The notes under the pieces are model-generated. The model saw nothing but the letters and a program-made list of their open reading frames with translations. It had not been told where the DNA came from and made no database searches. Below, piece after piece: positions 7,030 to 15,958 of a stretch of DNA of 40,413 nucleotides. The position numbers and the translations under genes were made by a program. Position 1 is the stretch's first letter, and every line of letters begins with the position of its first letter. The DNA is from Candidatus Aenigmatarchaeota archaeon (GTDB lineage Archaea; Aenigmatarchaeota; Aenigmatarchaeia; JACPZZ01). The DNA is taken from the NCBI GenBank assembly GCA_016195275.1, contig JACPZZ010000022.1:1-40413 (forward strand), written 5' to 3'.

Positions 7030-8526
7030 ATGAAAGTGGACCGAAACGGCGTTCTTATAGCATCGATAACTTTGATGGTTTTTTTGCTATTCATATCCAA
7101 AAGCGTAAACCTGTACGATTTCTTCGCGTACAAAAATATGATAGAAAATTCCGGTAAATTCGATCTGGCAAACGCAATATCAACAGCCTTTGGCCCGTGG
7201 GGCGGCGGGTCCGGACTTAGCAGGTCAAGCCTTTACGTCTTGGCTACTTACCCAATCTCATATTTCGCTGGGAGGACTTTCGGTAATGTGGATTTAATTC
7301 TTAATACAATTTCCGCCGTTTTCGTATCCATAAGCGTGTATTTTGTGTATCTTACCTCCAAAATCCTGATGAATAAGAAAATCTCGGCGGCATCCGCCAT
7401 TGTTTACGCAATTATGCCGTGGGTGTTTTTCAACGGGATAAACGCATCCATAGCGTCCATGCAGCTGATGTTTTCGTCGATGTGGACGTATTTCATTTCA
7501 TCTTTCTATAAAACCGGGGATGTAAGATCATCGCTTCTGGCCTCAATGGCATTGACTGCAAGTGCATTTGTTTACCTGTCGTCAGTTTTCCTGATACCTG
7601 CGCACTTTTACATATTATACAAAAAACGCGTTAAACTTGCCACTATGATAAAAAACATGTTGCTAATGGTGCCGGCCGCCTTTCTGTTCGTATATTTCTT
7701 TTTATTCAACCCGGCTTATCCTGTTAGCAGAAACGCAACAAGTTTGTTATTTTCAGCCGGATTATTGTCTTGGGAATCTGTCCACGCGCTCTCTATCCCA
7801 ATTCTTCTGCTGCTGTTTATAGGGGTTGTGAAAGCGTCCAAAAAAACCAGCATTTCGTCGCCGGTTTATGAAATATTCATGATATCTTTTATTGCGCTGT
7901 TGCCGAGCCTTCTCATAGTCCACTATGTACCGGTTAGCAATTTCAACGCCCTGTTTGTCATGGTGCCTACACTGGTACTATCCGCCATAAAGAACAACAG
8001 AAGGATTTTTTTAATTTTGTCGGTTGCCTTGGTTTTTGCAGCAGTAAAAACCGTTCCCATGGCCGCAGATTTCCACTCCTTTTCCCATCCGCACATGGAA
8101 TACGCACAATGGGTTTACAAAGAACTGCCGGAAAACTCAACAATATTGGCCGGGCACGAATGCCCTGCGATAAAAATATTCCTGCAGGAAAGAGTGTTAT
8201 GCCGCGGGGAAGAAAACAAAATAAAAACTGACCAGATCTTCTTCACATCCGAGTATGTAACAGATGAAAATGAAATGGAACTGGCTTATGCGAAAGGTAT
8301 GTTGCCTGTGCCAAATGCACGTATGGATTTCGGGTATTCTGATTTTCTGTCCGGCAAAAACTACACTGTCTATAAGTCATTTAACGGTCCGGCCCGCCCG
8401 ATAGAAGATCATTATCAGTGGCTGTATAGTGTATATCCAAACCCAGTTTACAAGCTCGCATTTTACAGCGCATTACCAAGGCCAGGCTACAAACTATATA
8501 AGTTGGAAAGTGGTTATCAGGTTTAG
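7030..8526 (+). CDS. Multi-pass membrane protein, probable GT-C-type glycosyltransferase
   Basis: The 498-residue product has an N-terminal hydrophobic helix, an early acidic loop (VNLYDFFAYKNMIEN), about ten more hydrophobic segments, and a soluble C-terminal part from about residue 350 (EYAQWVYKELPENSTILAG). This topology resembles PMT/GT39-like and related GT-C enzymes that use polyprenyl-phosphate sugars on the outer face of the membrane. I do not recognise a specific family. The aminotransferase gene follows after 13 bases, in one plus-strand run to 11509. It could instead be a polymerase- or ligase-like protein. Confidence 0.7.
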   Translation: MKVDRNGVLIASITLMVFLLFISKSVNLYDFFAYKNMIENSGKFDLANAISTAFGPWGGGSGLSRSSLYVLATYPISYFAGRTFGNVDLILNTISAVFVSISVYFVYLTSKILMNKKISAASAIVYAIMPWVFFNGINASIASMQLMFSSMWTYFISSFYKTGDVRSSLLASMALTASAFVYLSSVFLIPAHFYILYKKRVKLATMIKNMLLMVPAAFLFVYFFLFNPAYPVSRNATSLLFSAGLLSWESVHALSIPILLLLFIGVVKASKKTSISSPVYEIFMISFIALLPSLLIVHYVPVSNFNALFVMVPTLVLSAIKNNRRIFLILSVALVFAAVKTVPMAADFHSFSHPHMEYAQWVYKELPENSTILAGHECPAIKIFLQERVLCRGEENKIKTDQIFFTSEYVTDENEMELAYAKGMLPVPNARMDFGYSDFLSGKNYTVYKSFNGPARPIEDHYQWLYSVYPNPVYKLAFYSALPRPGYKLYKLESGYQV

Positions 8527-8539
8527 AACATGTGATAGC

Positions 8540-9589
8540 ATGATACCAATAGGCAAACCGATTATCGGAAAGGAAGAAATTGATTCTGTAATTTCTGTTC
8601 TCAGTTCAGGAGCGCTTGCGCAGGGAAAGTTTGTGCAAGAATTCGAAAATATTCTAAAAAAATATTGCAGTCGCAGATACGCAATAGCCGTGAACAGCGG
8701 GACAGCCGCTCTTCATCTCAGCGTGCTGGCTCTCGGCATAAAAGGCAAGGCCGCAGTTCCGGATTTCACCTTCGGCGCCACAGCCGCTTCTGTAAAACTG
8801 TCCGGGGGCGAACCGGTTTTCTTGGACGTGGATAAAAAAACGTTTAACATGGATCCTGCGCAACTGGAAAATGTGATAAAAGATGTAGAAATTGCCATGC
8901 CAGTTTCTCTTTTTGGCCAGCCGTATGATGTGGATGAAATAAACAAAATGTGCAGGGAAAATGGTGTGAAGATAATCTCCGACAACGCACAATCAATAGG
9001 TGCGGAATGGAACGGCAAAAGGAACTTTGGCGACGGTATTTCAATTCTGTCTTTTTACCCCACAAAAAACATAACCACAACCGAAGGCGGGGCGGTATTG
9101 ACAGACGATAAAGATATCGCAGAAGCTTGTATGCTGTTAAGAAACCACGGTCAGAAAGAACGTTATTCTTATGAATTTCCAGGATACAATTACAGGATGA
9201 CTGAAGTTGCGGCTGTAATTGGCCTAGAACAACTGAAAAAACTGGACGGTTTTATAAGAGCGCGCACCAAAAACGCAAAAATTTTGTCTGAATTGATCGG
9301 CAAATACGTCGAAATTCCATTCGTCGACAAACATTGTAAGCACGTATTCAACCAGTTCACAATAAAGACCGACAAACGAGAAACCCTAATAAAAAACCTC
9401 AAATCAAACGACATAGGATACGGAATTTATTATCCGTCGCCGCTTCATTCCCAAAAGGCCTTTTTATCAAAATCAAATTGCCCTGTTACTGAAACGTTGT
9501 GCAAGAAAGTTTTATCACTGCCGATACATCCTTCTGTAACGGAAAACGATTTGCACAAGATTGCGGATGTTGTGAAAAAGGTTGTATAA
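8540..9589 (+). CDS. DegT/DnrJ/EryC1-family sugar aminotransferase, WbpE-like
   Basis: The 349-residue PLP enzyme starts MIPIGKPIIGKEEIDSVISVL, has AVNSGTAALHLSVLALG for phosphate binding, DNAQSIGAEWNG, and the PLP lysine in SFYPTKNITTTEGGAV. This family transaminates keto sugars of nucleotide sugars. In this island the likely substrate is the 3-keto sugar made by the dehydrogenase at 2468-3460, although 4-aminotransferases share the fold. The ATG at 8540 is preferred over longer frames because those read through the end of the membrane-protein gene. The next gene starts on the base after the stop. Confidence 0.88.
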   Translation: MIPIGKPIIGKEEIDSVISVLSSGALAQGKFVQEFENILKKYCSRRYAIAVNSGTAALHLSVLALGIKGKAAVPDFTFGATAASVKLSGGEPVFLDVDKKTFNMDPAQLENVIKDVEIAMPVSLFGQPYDVDEINKMCRENGVKIISDNAQSIGAEWNGKRNFGDGISILSFYPTKNITTTEGGAVLTDDKDIAEACMLLRNHGQKERYSYEFPGYNYRMTEVAAVIGLEQLKKLDGFIRARTKNAKILSELIGKYVEIPFVDKHCKHVFNQFTIKTDKRETLIKNLKSNDIGYGIYYPSPLHSQKAFLSKSNCPVTETLCKKVLSLPIHPSVTENDLHKIADVVKKVV

Positions 9590-10684
9590 ATGAAAATCCT
9601 TCACGTCTGCAACCACTTTTATCCGAATGTGGGGGGCATAGAAACCTACATCCGCGAATTGAGCAAAAACCTTATTGATCTGGGCCACCAAAGCGACGTT
9701 CTTTGTTTGGATACTAAATACAACGGTAAAAACCTGCCGCGCGAAGAGATCATCGACGGCATAAAAGTTATGCGCACGGGTTGTATAGACCTCAAGTTAT
9801 ACAAGTTGGCACCGCACGTTTTGAAGTATGTAAAGGGTTACGATATAATCCATGTCCACGCTGTAAGTTTTTTCAGCGACTTCTTTTCCTTGACAAAGCC
9901 GTTACATAAAAAAGCCCTGGTGTTATCGACGCATGGCGGGATATTCCACACGAAAAAGATAATGCCGCTAAAGAACGCATATTTTTTCGGATGGGAAAAA
10001 ACGATACTGAAAAATTTCGACAAGGTGTTGGCCCACAGCATCAACGACAGGGAATTGTTCTCGAAAATCGTGCCCGAAAACAAAATAGATCTGATACCAT
10101 ACTCGCTTTATATAAAGGATTACGATATTAACAGAAAATTCACAAAGAATTCTATGTTATTCGTGGGTCGTTTGGAAAAAAATAAACGGATAGATCGGTT
10201 GATACGTGTGTTGAAAAACGTTTCTGAAACCATTGATGATGCTACTCTTGTTCTGGTCGGTGGATATCTCCAGGACGACAAGGAACTGTTGTCGCTCGCA
10301 CAATATGTGGGTGTGGACAAAAAAATAATTTCACTGGGCCCCAAATACGGGAAGGATTTGATAAACTGTTATGCGTCGTATAACATATTCGTGTCCGCGG
10401 CCGAATACGAAGGCTTTGGTATATCTGTACTGGAGGCGATGGCCGCGGGCTGCCCGGTTGTTGTAAACGACATAAGGGCTTTCCGCAACTTTGTCGAAAA
10501 CGGGAAAACGGGCTATATAACCGACTTTTCCGACGAAAAGAAAACCGCCGATCTTATAATCAAAGTTCTGGCATCAGACCTGTCCTCAGTATCAGAGAAC
10601 GCTAAGAGGTATATCGAAGCGTATGACTGGCCGACGGGCGTTAAACGCGCGTTAAAAGCCTACAACGAAATTCTGGATAAGTAA
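9590..10684 (+). CDS. Family 4 glycosyltransferase
   Basis: The 364-residue GT-B protein starts MKILHVCNHFYPNVGGIETYIRELSK, a typical GT4 N-terminus. It has MLFVGRLEKNKRIDRLIRVL near residue 186 and the E-x7-E pair in AAEYEGFGISVLEAMAAG near residues 267-284. It likely adds one sugar of the lipid-linked glycan in the cytosol. It starts directly after the aminotransferase stop, so the two are translated together. The sugar specificity is unknown. Confidence 0.9.
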   Translation: MKILHVCNHFYPNVGGIETYIRELSKNLIDLGHQSDVLCLDTKYNGKNLPREEIIDGIKVMRTGCIDLKLYKLAPHVLKYVKGYDIIHVHAVSFFSDFFSLTKPLHKKALVLSTHGGIFHTKKIMPLKNAYFFGWEKTILKNFDKVLAHSINDRELFSKIVPENKIDLIPYSLYIKDYDINRKFTKNSMLFVGRLEKNKRIDRLIRVLKNVSETIDDATLVLVGGYLQDDKELLSLAQYVGVDKKIISLGPKYGKDLINCYASYNIFVSAAEYEGFGISVLEAMAAGCPVVVNDIRAFRNFVENGKTGYITDFSDEKKTADLIIKVLASDLSSVSENAKRYIEAYDWPTGVKRALKAYNEILDK

Positions 10685-10711
10685 TTAAATCCAAAGCTGC
10701 GGATAATTGTT

Positions 10712-11509
10712 ATGAAACGCCCTTTCCTTTCGGTTGTCATACCAGCCCATAACGAAGAAAAACACATCGGACTGTGTTTGGCAGCATTACGTCTCAATAA
10801 AGGGAATTTTGAAGTAATCGTTGTCAACGACGGTTCCTCGGATAGAACTCAGGAGATAGCAAAAAAGTCGGGAATTGTAAAAAAACTTGTGAATTTTGGA
10901 CAAGGCCATTCAGCGTCTTTTGCGCGTAACGCAGGTTCCAAAAAAGCCTCAGGTAAGTATCTGGCATTCATCGACGCCGACCAGATTGTGGAAAAAAATT
11001 TCGTGAAAAGGCTGGAGAAACATCTTAAACAAACAAACGCAGACGGTTCGGATTTCCTTGTGTTATCACATGAACCAAAAACCTTCATACAAAAGGCGTG
11101 GAGCGCGTACAGGAAAGCATACCCGACAATGGGATTTGTACATATAGTGCGGGCATCCGCATTCATGAAATTAAAATTTGACGAAAAAATATTCTACCAC
11201 GAGGAGCGCGATTTCAGGAATCGTTTCGACGCAGCGGGATTAAAATATTCCGGCCCTATGAACGCTTTAGTTTACCATATAGACCCGGAAGGTATGGATG
11301 AATTCATCAGGCAAAGAAAATGGCAGGGCCGCGCAGCCGGTATTCCGTATTTCATGCCTTGCATAATTCCGCCACTGATAATCGTCCCGTCCGTTAAAGT
11401 TTTGATAAAGTCCAAGGATACAAAAAATTCCATGAAATGGTTGGTGATGGATATGATAGGCAGGTACATTTCTCTGTACCACAGGCTAACACAGAATAAA
11501 AAACATTAG
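10712..11509 (+). CDS. Family 2 glycosyltransferase
   Basis: This 265-residue GT-A protein begins MKRPFLSVVIPAHNEEKHIG and has VIVVNDGSSDRTQEIAKK, FARNAGSKKASG and the DxD metal site in FIDADQIVEKNFV near residue 90. A hydrophobic stretch near residues 210-230 (IPYFMPCIIPPLIIVPSVKVL) may anchor it to the membrane. It is the last gene of the plus-strand run from 7030. Its final four bases overlap the end of the convergent SDR gene. Confidence 0.87.
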   Translation: MKRPFLSVVIPAHNEEKHIGLCLAALRLNKGNFEVIVVNDGSSDRTQEIAKKSGIVKKLVNFGQGHSASFARNAGSKKASGKYLAFIDADQIVEKNFVKRLEKHLKQTNADGSDFLVLSHEPKTFIQKAWSAYRKAYPTMGFVHIVRASAFMKLKFDEKIFYHEERDFRNRFDAAGLKYSGPMNALVYHIDPEGMDEFIRQRKWQGRAAGIPYFMPCIIPPLIIVPSVKVLIKSKDTKNSMKWLVMDMIGRYISLYHRLTQNKKH

Positions 11510-12459
11510 ATAATTTTTTTATACCAGCCGATAGTCCTCATCAATCCGTCGTCCATGCTGATATCAGGTTCCCATCCTATTTTGCTTTTAATATGCTCTA
11601 TATTCGCCCTCAGCGCGCGCAGGTCCCCAGACCTTCCATTTTTATGGGCAGTCTTTGATTTCGAACCTGTCGCCCTGATTATTTTTTCTGCAAGCTCGTT
11701 TATCGAAGTTTCTTTTCCGGTCCCTATGTTAAACGTTTCGCCTTTCGCGGTCCTCTGGTTCTCGATTATCATTTTATACGCATTCACCGCATCGGCCACG
11801 TACATAAAATCGCGCGTTTGTTTTCCGTCCCCCTCAATTGTAAGCGGCTTGTTTTCCAGCGCATTCTTTATGAAAGCCGGTATGACCGCAGAATAACCCC
11901 ATATGTTTTGGTTCTCGCCGTAAGTGTTGAAGTTCCTTATCGCAGCAACAGGATATTTGTACCACTCCCACATGGACATGCAATGTTTTTCGCAGGCCAG
12001 CTTCGTTACGGCATAGGTGCTTGTCGGGTTCAACGGATGCGATTCGTCCATTGGAACGTATTTCGGGTTTCCGTAAACTTCCGGGGACGACGCATAAACC
12101 AAAAAAGGCTGCGTTTTTGAACTCAATAACGCTTGCGCCAGTTTAAAAGTTCCTAACTCGTTGTTGTTGAAATATTTCCAAGGGTCGTCTATGGATTCCG
12201 GTATCGAAACGGACGCGGCCAGATGCACAACAACGTCCGGTTGAATATTATCTATGGCCTTCCTGTCCAGATTGGCATAATCAATTTTCAGGATCTCGAA
12301 TTTATTTTTGTCCGGGGGTTTAATGAACGGGTCTTTGGAAAGGAAATTCCTTGAAAAATCGTCTACTCCGATAATTTTTTCGGTTGTCTTTGACTTCAAA
12401 AGCGCGTCCACTAAATGGACCCCGTAAAGGCCGGCGGCACCTGTGATTATTACCCTCAT
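11506..12459 (-). CDS. NAD-dependent sugar epimerase/dehydratase (extended SDR)
   Basis: The 317-residue protein starts MRVIITGAAGLYGVHLVDAL (GxxGxxG), with YASSPEVYGN, YAVTKLACE (YxxxK), RNFNTYGENQ and RDFMYVADAVNAYK. It belongs with GalE- and UDP-glucuronate-epimerase-like SDRs; the leucine-tyrosine in the dinucleotide turn (GLYG instead of GFIG) is unusual. The start at 12459 overlaps the stop of the upstream SDR as ATGA, and longer frames only re-read that gene. It is the last of three tandem SDR genes on this strand. Confidence 0.86.
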   Translation of the reverse strand: MRVIITGAAGLYGVHLVDALLKSKTTEKIIGVDDFSRNFLSKDPFIKPPDKNKFEILKIDYANLDRKAIDNIQPDVVVHLAASVSIPESIDDPWKYFNNNELGTFKLAQALLSSKTQPFLVYASSPEVYGNPKYVPMDESHPLNPTSTYAVTKLACEKHCMSMWEWYKYPVAAIRNFNTYGENQNIWGYSAVIPAFIKNALENKPLTIEGDGKQTRDFMYVADAVNAYKMIIENQRTAKGETFNIGTGKETSINELAEKIIRATGSKSKTAHKNGRSGDLRALRANIEHIKSKIGWEPDISMDDGLMRTIGWYKKII

Positions 12460-13484
12460 TTGCTGCTCTCCCACAGTATCTGCCGCCTTATACCCTCGGC
12501 TTTGGAAATTTCTGGCTGCCAACCAAACGTTTTTTTCGCCTTTCCCGTGTCGCTTATGTAAACTTTCTGGTCTGCAAGGCGCCAGTCGGCGAATTCATAC
12601 ACAGGCTTTTTTCCTGTTTCTTTTCCCACGAATTTAATTAACTCGAGCAGTGAAATCGAGTTTTCTTTCCCCCCGCCTATGTTGAACACATGCCCGTTCG
12701 TCGAATTTATTTTATCTGTCGCTTTCATCACGGCTTCCACCACGTCTTTGATGTGCAATATGTCCCTTATTTGCTTCCCGTCCCCAAAAACGGTTATTTT
12801 TTTGCCGCCCAGTATTCTGTTCACAAACCAGCTTACCCAGCCCTGATCCTCCAGCGATTTTTGCATTTCGCCGTACATGCACGAGCAGCGAAAAACAATT
12901 GTTTTGGACCCGTATGTCCTTTGGTAATCAACGAAGTACGCGTCTGCTGCGTATTTTGAACAGCCATAAGGGCTTTCCGGATCGACTGGGAAGTCTTCCG
13001 CTATTCCCTCTTTATATCTGGCGTCGGAAAATTCATACCTGGTTTGTTTCTCGCTGATTGCGACGTTTGGAAGGTTGCCGTAAACTTTGTTCGTTGACGT
13101 GTACAACAGTGTTGCGTTGTCCGCTGCCTGTCGCGCTGCTTCAAGCACGTTGAACGACCCAATAGCGTTCGTCGAAAAATCCTTCGCAGGATTTTTTATT
13201 GATGTGGTGACCGCGGTCTGCGCGGCAAGGTGATAAATGACGTCAGCTCCCTTTATGCTGCTTTTAATGTCGTTAAAATTAGCCACGGATTTTTTTTCAA
13301 ATTCAAACTCCTTGGATTTTACCTTGGAATCGAATTTTTGCCTCAGGTACTCCAGGTTTTCTATTACCTTGCCTCCGGGCCTGCTTAAATCGTCGATAAC
13401 CCGGACACTGTGGCCTTCGGAGAGCAGCCTTTCAGCTAAATTTGATCCGACAAATCCGGCGCCGCCGGTAATTACGTATAACAT
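12456..13484 (-). CDS. Extended SDR resembling CDP-paratose 2-epimerase
   Basis: The 342-residue protein starts MLYVITGGAGFVGSNLAERL. Several stretches are characteristic of CDP-paratose 2-epimerases: IDDLSRPGGKVIENLEYL, TSTNKVYGNLPN, SPYGCSKYAADAY (YxxxK as YGCSK) and FRCSCMYGEMQ followed by EDQGWVSWFVNRI. Those enzymes convert CDP-paratose to CDP-tyvelose, so this suggests a deoxysugar branch or a related nucleotide-sugar epimerisation. No CDP-sugar synthesis gene is obvious in the window, so the true nucleotide substrate is open. The gene ends in an ATGA overlap with the next SDR. Confidence 0.78.
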   Translation of the reverse strand: MLYVITGGAGFVGSNLAERLLSEGHSVRVIDDLSRPGGKVIENLEYLRQKFDSKVKSKEFEFEKKSVANFNDIKSSIKGADVIYHLAAQTAVTTSIKNPAKDFSTNAIGSFNVLEAARQAADNATLLYTSTNKVYGNLPNVAISEKQTRYEFSDARYKEGIAEDFPVDPESPYGCSKYAADAYFVDYQRTYGSKTIVFRCSCMYGEMQKSLEDQGWVSWFVNRILGGKKITVFGDGKQIRDILHIKDVVEAVMKATDKINSTNGHVFNIGGGKENSISLLELIKFVGKETGKKPVYEFADWRLADQKVYISDTGKAKKTFGWQPEISKAEGIRRQILWESSK

Positions 13485-13502
13485 CCAAACGCCCCGATAA
13501 TC

Positions 13503-14537
13503 TTACCCGGTTTCTTTAACCCACTCGATGGTTTTTTTCAGCCCTTCTTCCAAGCCTACTTTTGGTTCCCATCCGAGTATTTTTTTTGCTTTGGTTATGT
13601 CCGGTTTTCTTCTGACCGGATCGTCCGTAATATCGTAAGCCGGCTTGGTATTTATCACTTTCGAAGAAGAATTTGTCAGTCTGATTATGCTTTTTATCAG
13701 GTTGTTAATGCTCACTTCCTCTTCGCTGCCTGTGTTTACAACCTCGCCGTCAAGTCCCGGTGTTAACAAAAGTTTCAGCAAGCCTTCGACCTGGTCGGTT
13801 ATGTAACAGAAACTCCTTGTCTGTTTTCCGTTTCCGTACATGCTTATGGGTTCATTTTTTATGGCCAAGTTGACGAATTTAATCAGCGCCCTCCCGTACC
13901 CTGTCTGGCTTTTTGCATCGAGCCTTGGCCCGTATGTGTTGAATATTCTCGCAATACGAACCGGGGTGTCTTTCTGCTTCCAGTAAGAATAACAGTACGC
14001 TTCGGCGCAGCGCTTGCTTTCGTCGTACATAGAACGGGGCCCGTGGGGATTCACATAACCATAATAAGTTTCCGGCGTCGGCACCATGTTTTCAGGCGGA
14101 TTGCCGTAAATCTCGCTTGTGCTTGTGAACAAAAAACCCTTCACTTTTTGTTTCGCTGCGAGTTCAAGCATTCTTTTCGTTCCTATTACCCCGGAATCAA
14201 GGGTCTCTATCGGAAACTTTTGGTATAACGGCGGCGACGCCATGCTTGCCATGTGAACTATGTAATCGAATTTTTCCTTTGTGCCGAATTTGCAAACATC
14301 CTCGGTGGCAAGCCTGAATTTGCCGCGGTTTTTAAGGTGCGCTATGTTTTTTTCCGATCCGGCCGACATGTTATCAACGCAGACAACAGACCCGCCCGTG
14401 GATATTATAGTGTCGCAAAACCAGCTGCCGATAAACCCGGCCCCCCCGGTCACGAGAAATCTGCTGCCTTTTATGCGGGTCTCGAAACCGTGCAAAGAGT
14501 TTTTTATTCTGCTTAAATCATTTTCCGCTACGCTCAT
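13503..14537 (-). CDS. Extended SDR resembling UDP-glucuronate decarboxylase (UDP-xylose synthase)
   Basis: The 344-residue protein carries FLVTGGAGFIGSWFCDTI at about residue 27, FTSTSEIYGNPPEN, MYDESKRCAEAY (YxxxK), IARIFNTYGPRLDA and, near the C terminus, DDPVRRKPDITKAKKILGWEP. The last three are close to the UXS signature, suggesting decarboxylation of a UDP-uronic acid to UDP-xylose; a 4-epimerase role remains possible. It has a 26-residue extension before the Rossmann fold. It is the first gene of the minus-strand SDR triplet and is divergent from the UDP-sugar 6-dehydrogenase, which would supply a uronic acid. Confidence 0.8.
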   Translation of the reverse strand: MSVAENDLSRIKNSLHGFETRIKGSRFLVTGGAGFIGSWFCDTIISTGGSVVCVDNMSAGSEKNIAHLKNRGKFRLATEDVCKFGTKEKFDYIVHMASMASPPLYQKFPIETLDSGVIGTKRMLELAAKQKVKGFLFTSTSEIYGNPPENMVPTPETYYGYVNPHGPRSMYDESKRCAEAYCYSYWKQKDTPVRIARIFNTYGPRLDAKSQTGYGRALIKFVNLAIKNEPISMYGNGKQTRSFCYITDQVEGLLKLLLTPGLDGEVVNTGSEEEVSINNLIKSIIRLTNSSSKVINTKPAYDITDDPVRRKPDITKAKKILGWEPKVGLEEGLKKTIEWVKETG

Positions 14538-14560
14538 GATTCACCTATATATAAATGACG

Positions 14561-14568
14561 ATTTATAA
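14561..14568. promoter_or_regulatory. Single TATA element midway between divergent starts
   Basis: ATTTATAA is centred 27 bp from the plus-strand ATG 14591 and 27-28 bp from the minus-strand ATG 14537. It is near-symmetric and the only well placed TATA sequence in the 53-bp spacer for both genes. A second AT-rich stretch, about 14546-14555, is too close to 14537 to serve a leaderless start. Confidence 0.5.
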
Positions 14569-14590
14569 CTATTCAGTTCGGTTGGTTGTT

Positions 14591-15958
14591 ATGAATGTGC
14601 TTTCGCTTGAACGAAAAGATGTCCCAAACGCGATAAAAAAAGGCGGAATAACAATCTGTGTGGTGGGTGGCGGTTATGTGGGCCTGCCTTTCGCGGCCCT
14701 GTACGCAGACCTGGGTGCGAAAGTTTTTGTGTGTAACCGCGACCAAAAGAAGGTCGACACTACAAATGCCGGCAAAACCTACATTTATGAGATTGGTCTC
14801 GACGAATTGGTACGCAGCGCTGTTTCCAAGGGCAATCTCACAGCAACAACAGATGTTAAAGACGCCGTTTCAAAAAGCGATATAATTTTCATAACTGTTG
14901 GCACCCCGGTAACGCAGGAGGGTTTTCTCGAAGACTCGCAGATAAAAGATGCCGCAAAAACAATAGGCTCTGCGATGAAAAAAGGCTCGCTTGTAGTTTT
15001 ACGAAGCACCGTCAACCCGGGAACCACGGAAAACATATTGCTGCCTATTCTGGAGAATAATTCGGGCATGAAGCTTGGCGATTTTGGCCTGGCCGACGCC
15101 CCTGAAAGGCTGCAAGAAGGAAAAGCTTTGGAAGGTTTGAAAACCGAAGCTACAGTAATAGGCGGTTACAAATTCCACAGCAAAAGCGCGGAAATAACGG
15201 CCGGCGTCTTCGACATGCTGAATGTTCCTGTGTCCATTGTTTCGTATCCGATAACGTCCGAGTTTTCAAAATTTGTGTGGAATTACCTGCTCGATTCCGC
15301 AATATCGGACGCGCAGATAATAGCGCAGTTATGCGAAAAGCTCGGCGTCGATTTCATGGAAGTCCGTGCAACGGCTAACACAGACCCAAGAATAAGGATG
15401 ATGGTCGCCGGTCCAGGAAGTGGTGGAAGTTGTTTTCCGAAAGATGTGGCCGCCATGCTTGCGCTGGCCAAAAAAGCGGGCATCGAGGGAAATTCACTCA
15501 AGTCTCTCGAGTTGGTTCGTGTTATCAATGGCCCCGTAATGGCGGAACACGTCGTGTCCTTGGTCGAATCCGCACTCAAGGAAAAAAATGTCCGGCTTAA
15601 AGATGCGGAAATAGGCGTGCTCGGCATAGCGTTCAAGGGCGAGACGGACGACACGCGCGAATCGCCTGCTATAAAAGTTATAAACATCCTGAAGGAAAAA
15701 TGCAAGTCCGTAAGCGCTTATGACCCATTTGTGAAAAATGCCGGAGGATTCGCCGTAGAAAGGAGCTGGCCGGACGCCATAAAAAACAAGGATTGTTGTG
15801 TTATATTGACGGACCACAAGGAATTCTTTAAAATATCTCCGGAAGAAATAAAACTAAACCTTAGGACAAACTGCCTTGTTGATTCTCGTCACATAATAAA
15901 TCCGGACGTTGCAAGAAAACTTTTTGTTTATCGTGGTGTGGGTAGGGGAACAAGATGA
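14591..15958 (+). CDS. UDP-N-acetyl-sugar 6-dehydrogenase (WbpA/WecC type)
   Basis: The 455-residue protein has the NAD site ITICVVGGGYVGLPFAALYA, VGTPVTQEGF, VLRSTVNPGTTE, APERLQEGKAL and the catalytic Cys in GPGSGGSCFPKDVAAM, with the C-terminal UDP-binding domain containing GIAFKGETDDTRESPA. It oxidises C6 of a UDP-N-acetylhexosamine to the uronic acid in two NAD steps. The APERLQEGKAL segment is typical of WbpA/WecC rather than UDP-glucose dehydrogenases. ATG 14591 is preferred over 14555 because the TATA box lies 27 bp upstream of it. It overlaps the Alg14-like gene as ATGA and leads the plus-strand run to 17992. Confidence 0.92.
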   Translation: MNVLSLERKDVPNAIKKGGITICVVGGGYVGLPFAALYADLGAKVFVCNRDQKKVDTTNAGKTYIYEIGLDELVRSAVSKGNLTATTDVKDAVSKSDIIFITVGTPVTQEGFLEDSQIKDAAKTIGSAMKKGSLVVLRSTVNPGTTENILLPILENNSGMKLGDFGLADAPERLQEGKALEGLKTEATVIGGYKFHSKSAEITAGVFDMLNVPVSIVSYPITSEFSKFVWNYLLDSAISDAQIIAQLCEKLGVDFMEVRATANTDPRIRMMVAGPGSGGSCFPKDVAAMLALAKKAGIEGNSLKSLELVRVINGPVMAEHVVSLVESALKEKNVRLKDAEIGVLGIAFKGETDDTRESPAIKVINILKEKCKSVSAYDPFVKNAGGFAVERSWPDAIKNKDCCVILTDHKEFFKISPEEIKLNLRTNCLVDSRHIINPDVARKLFVYRGVGRGTR

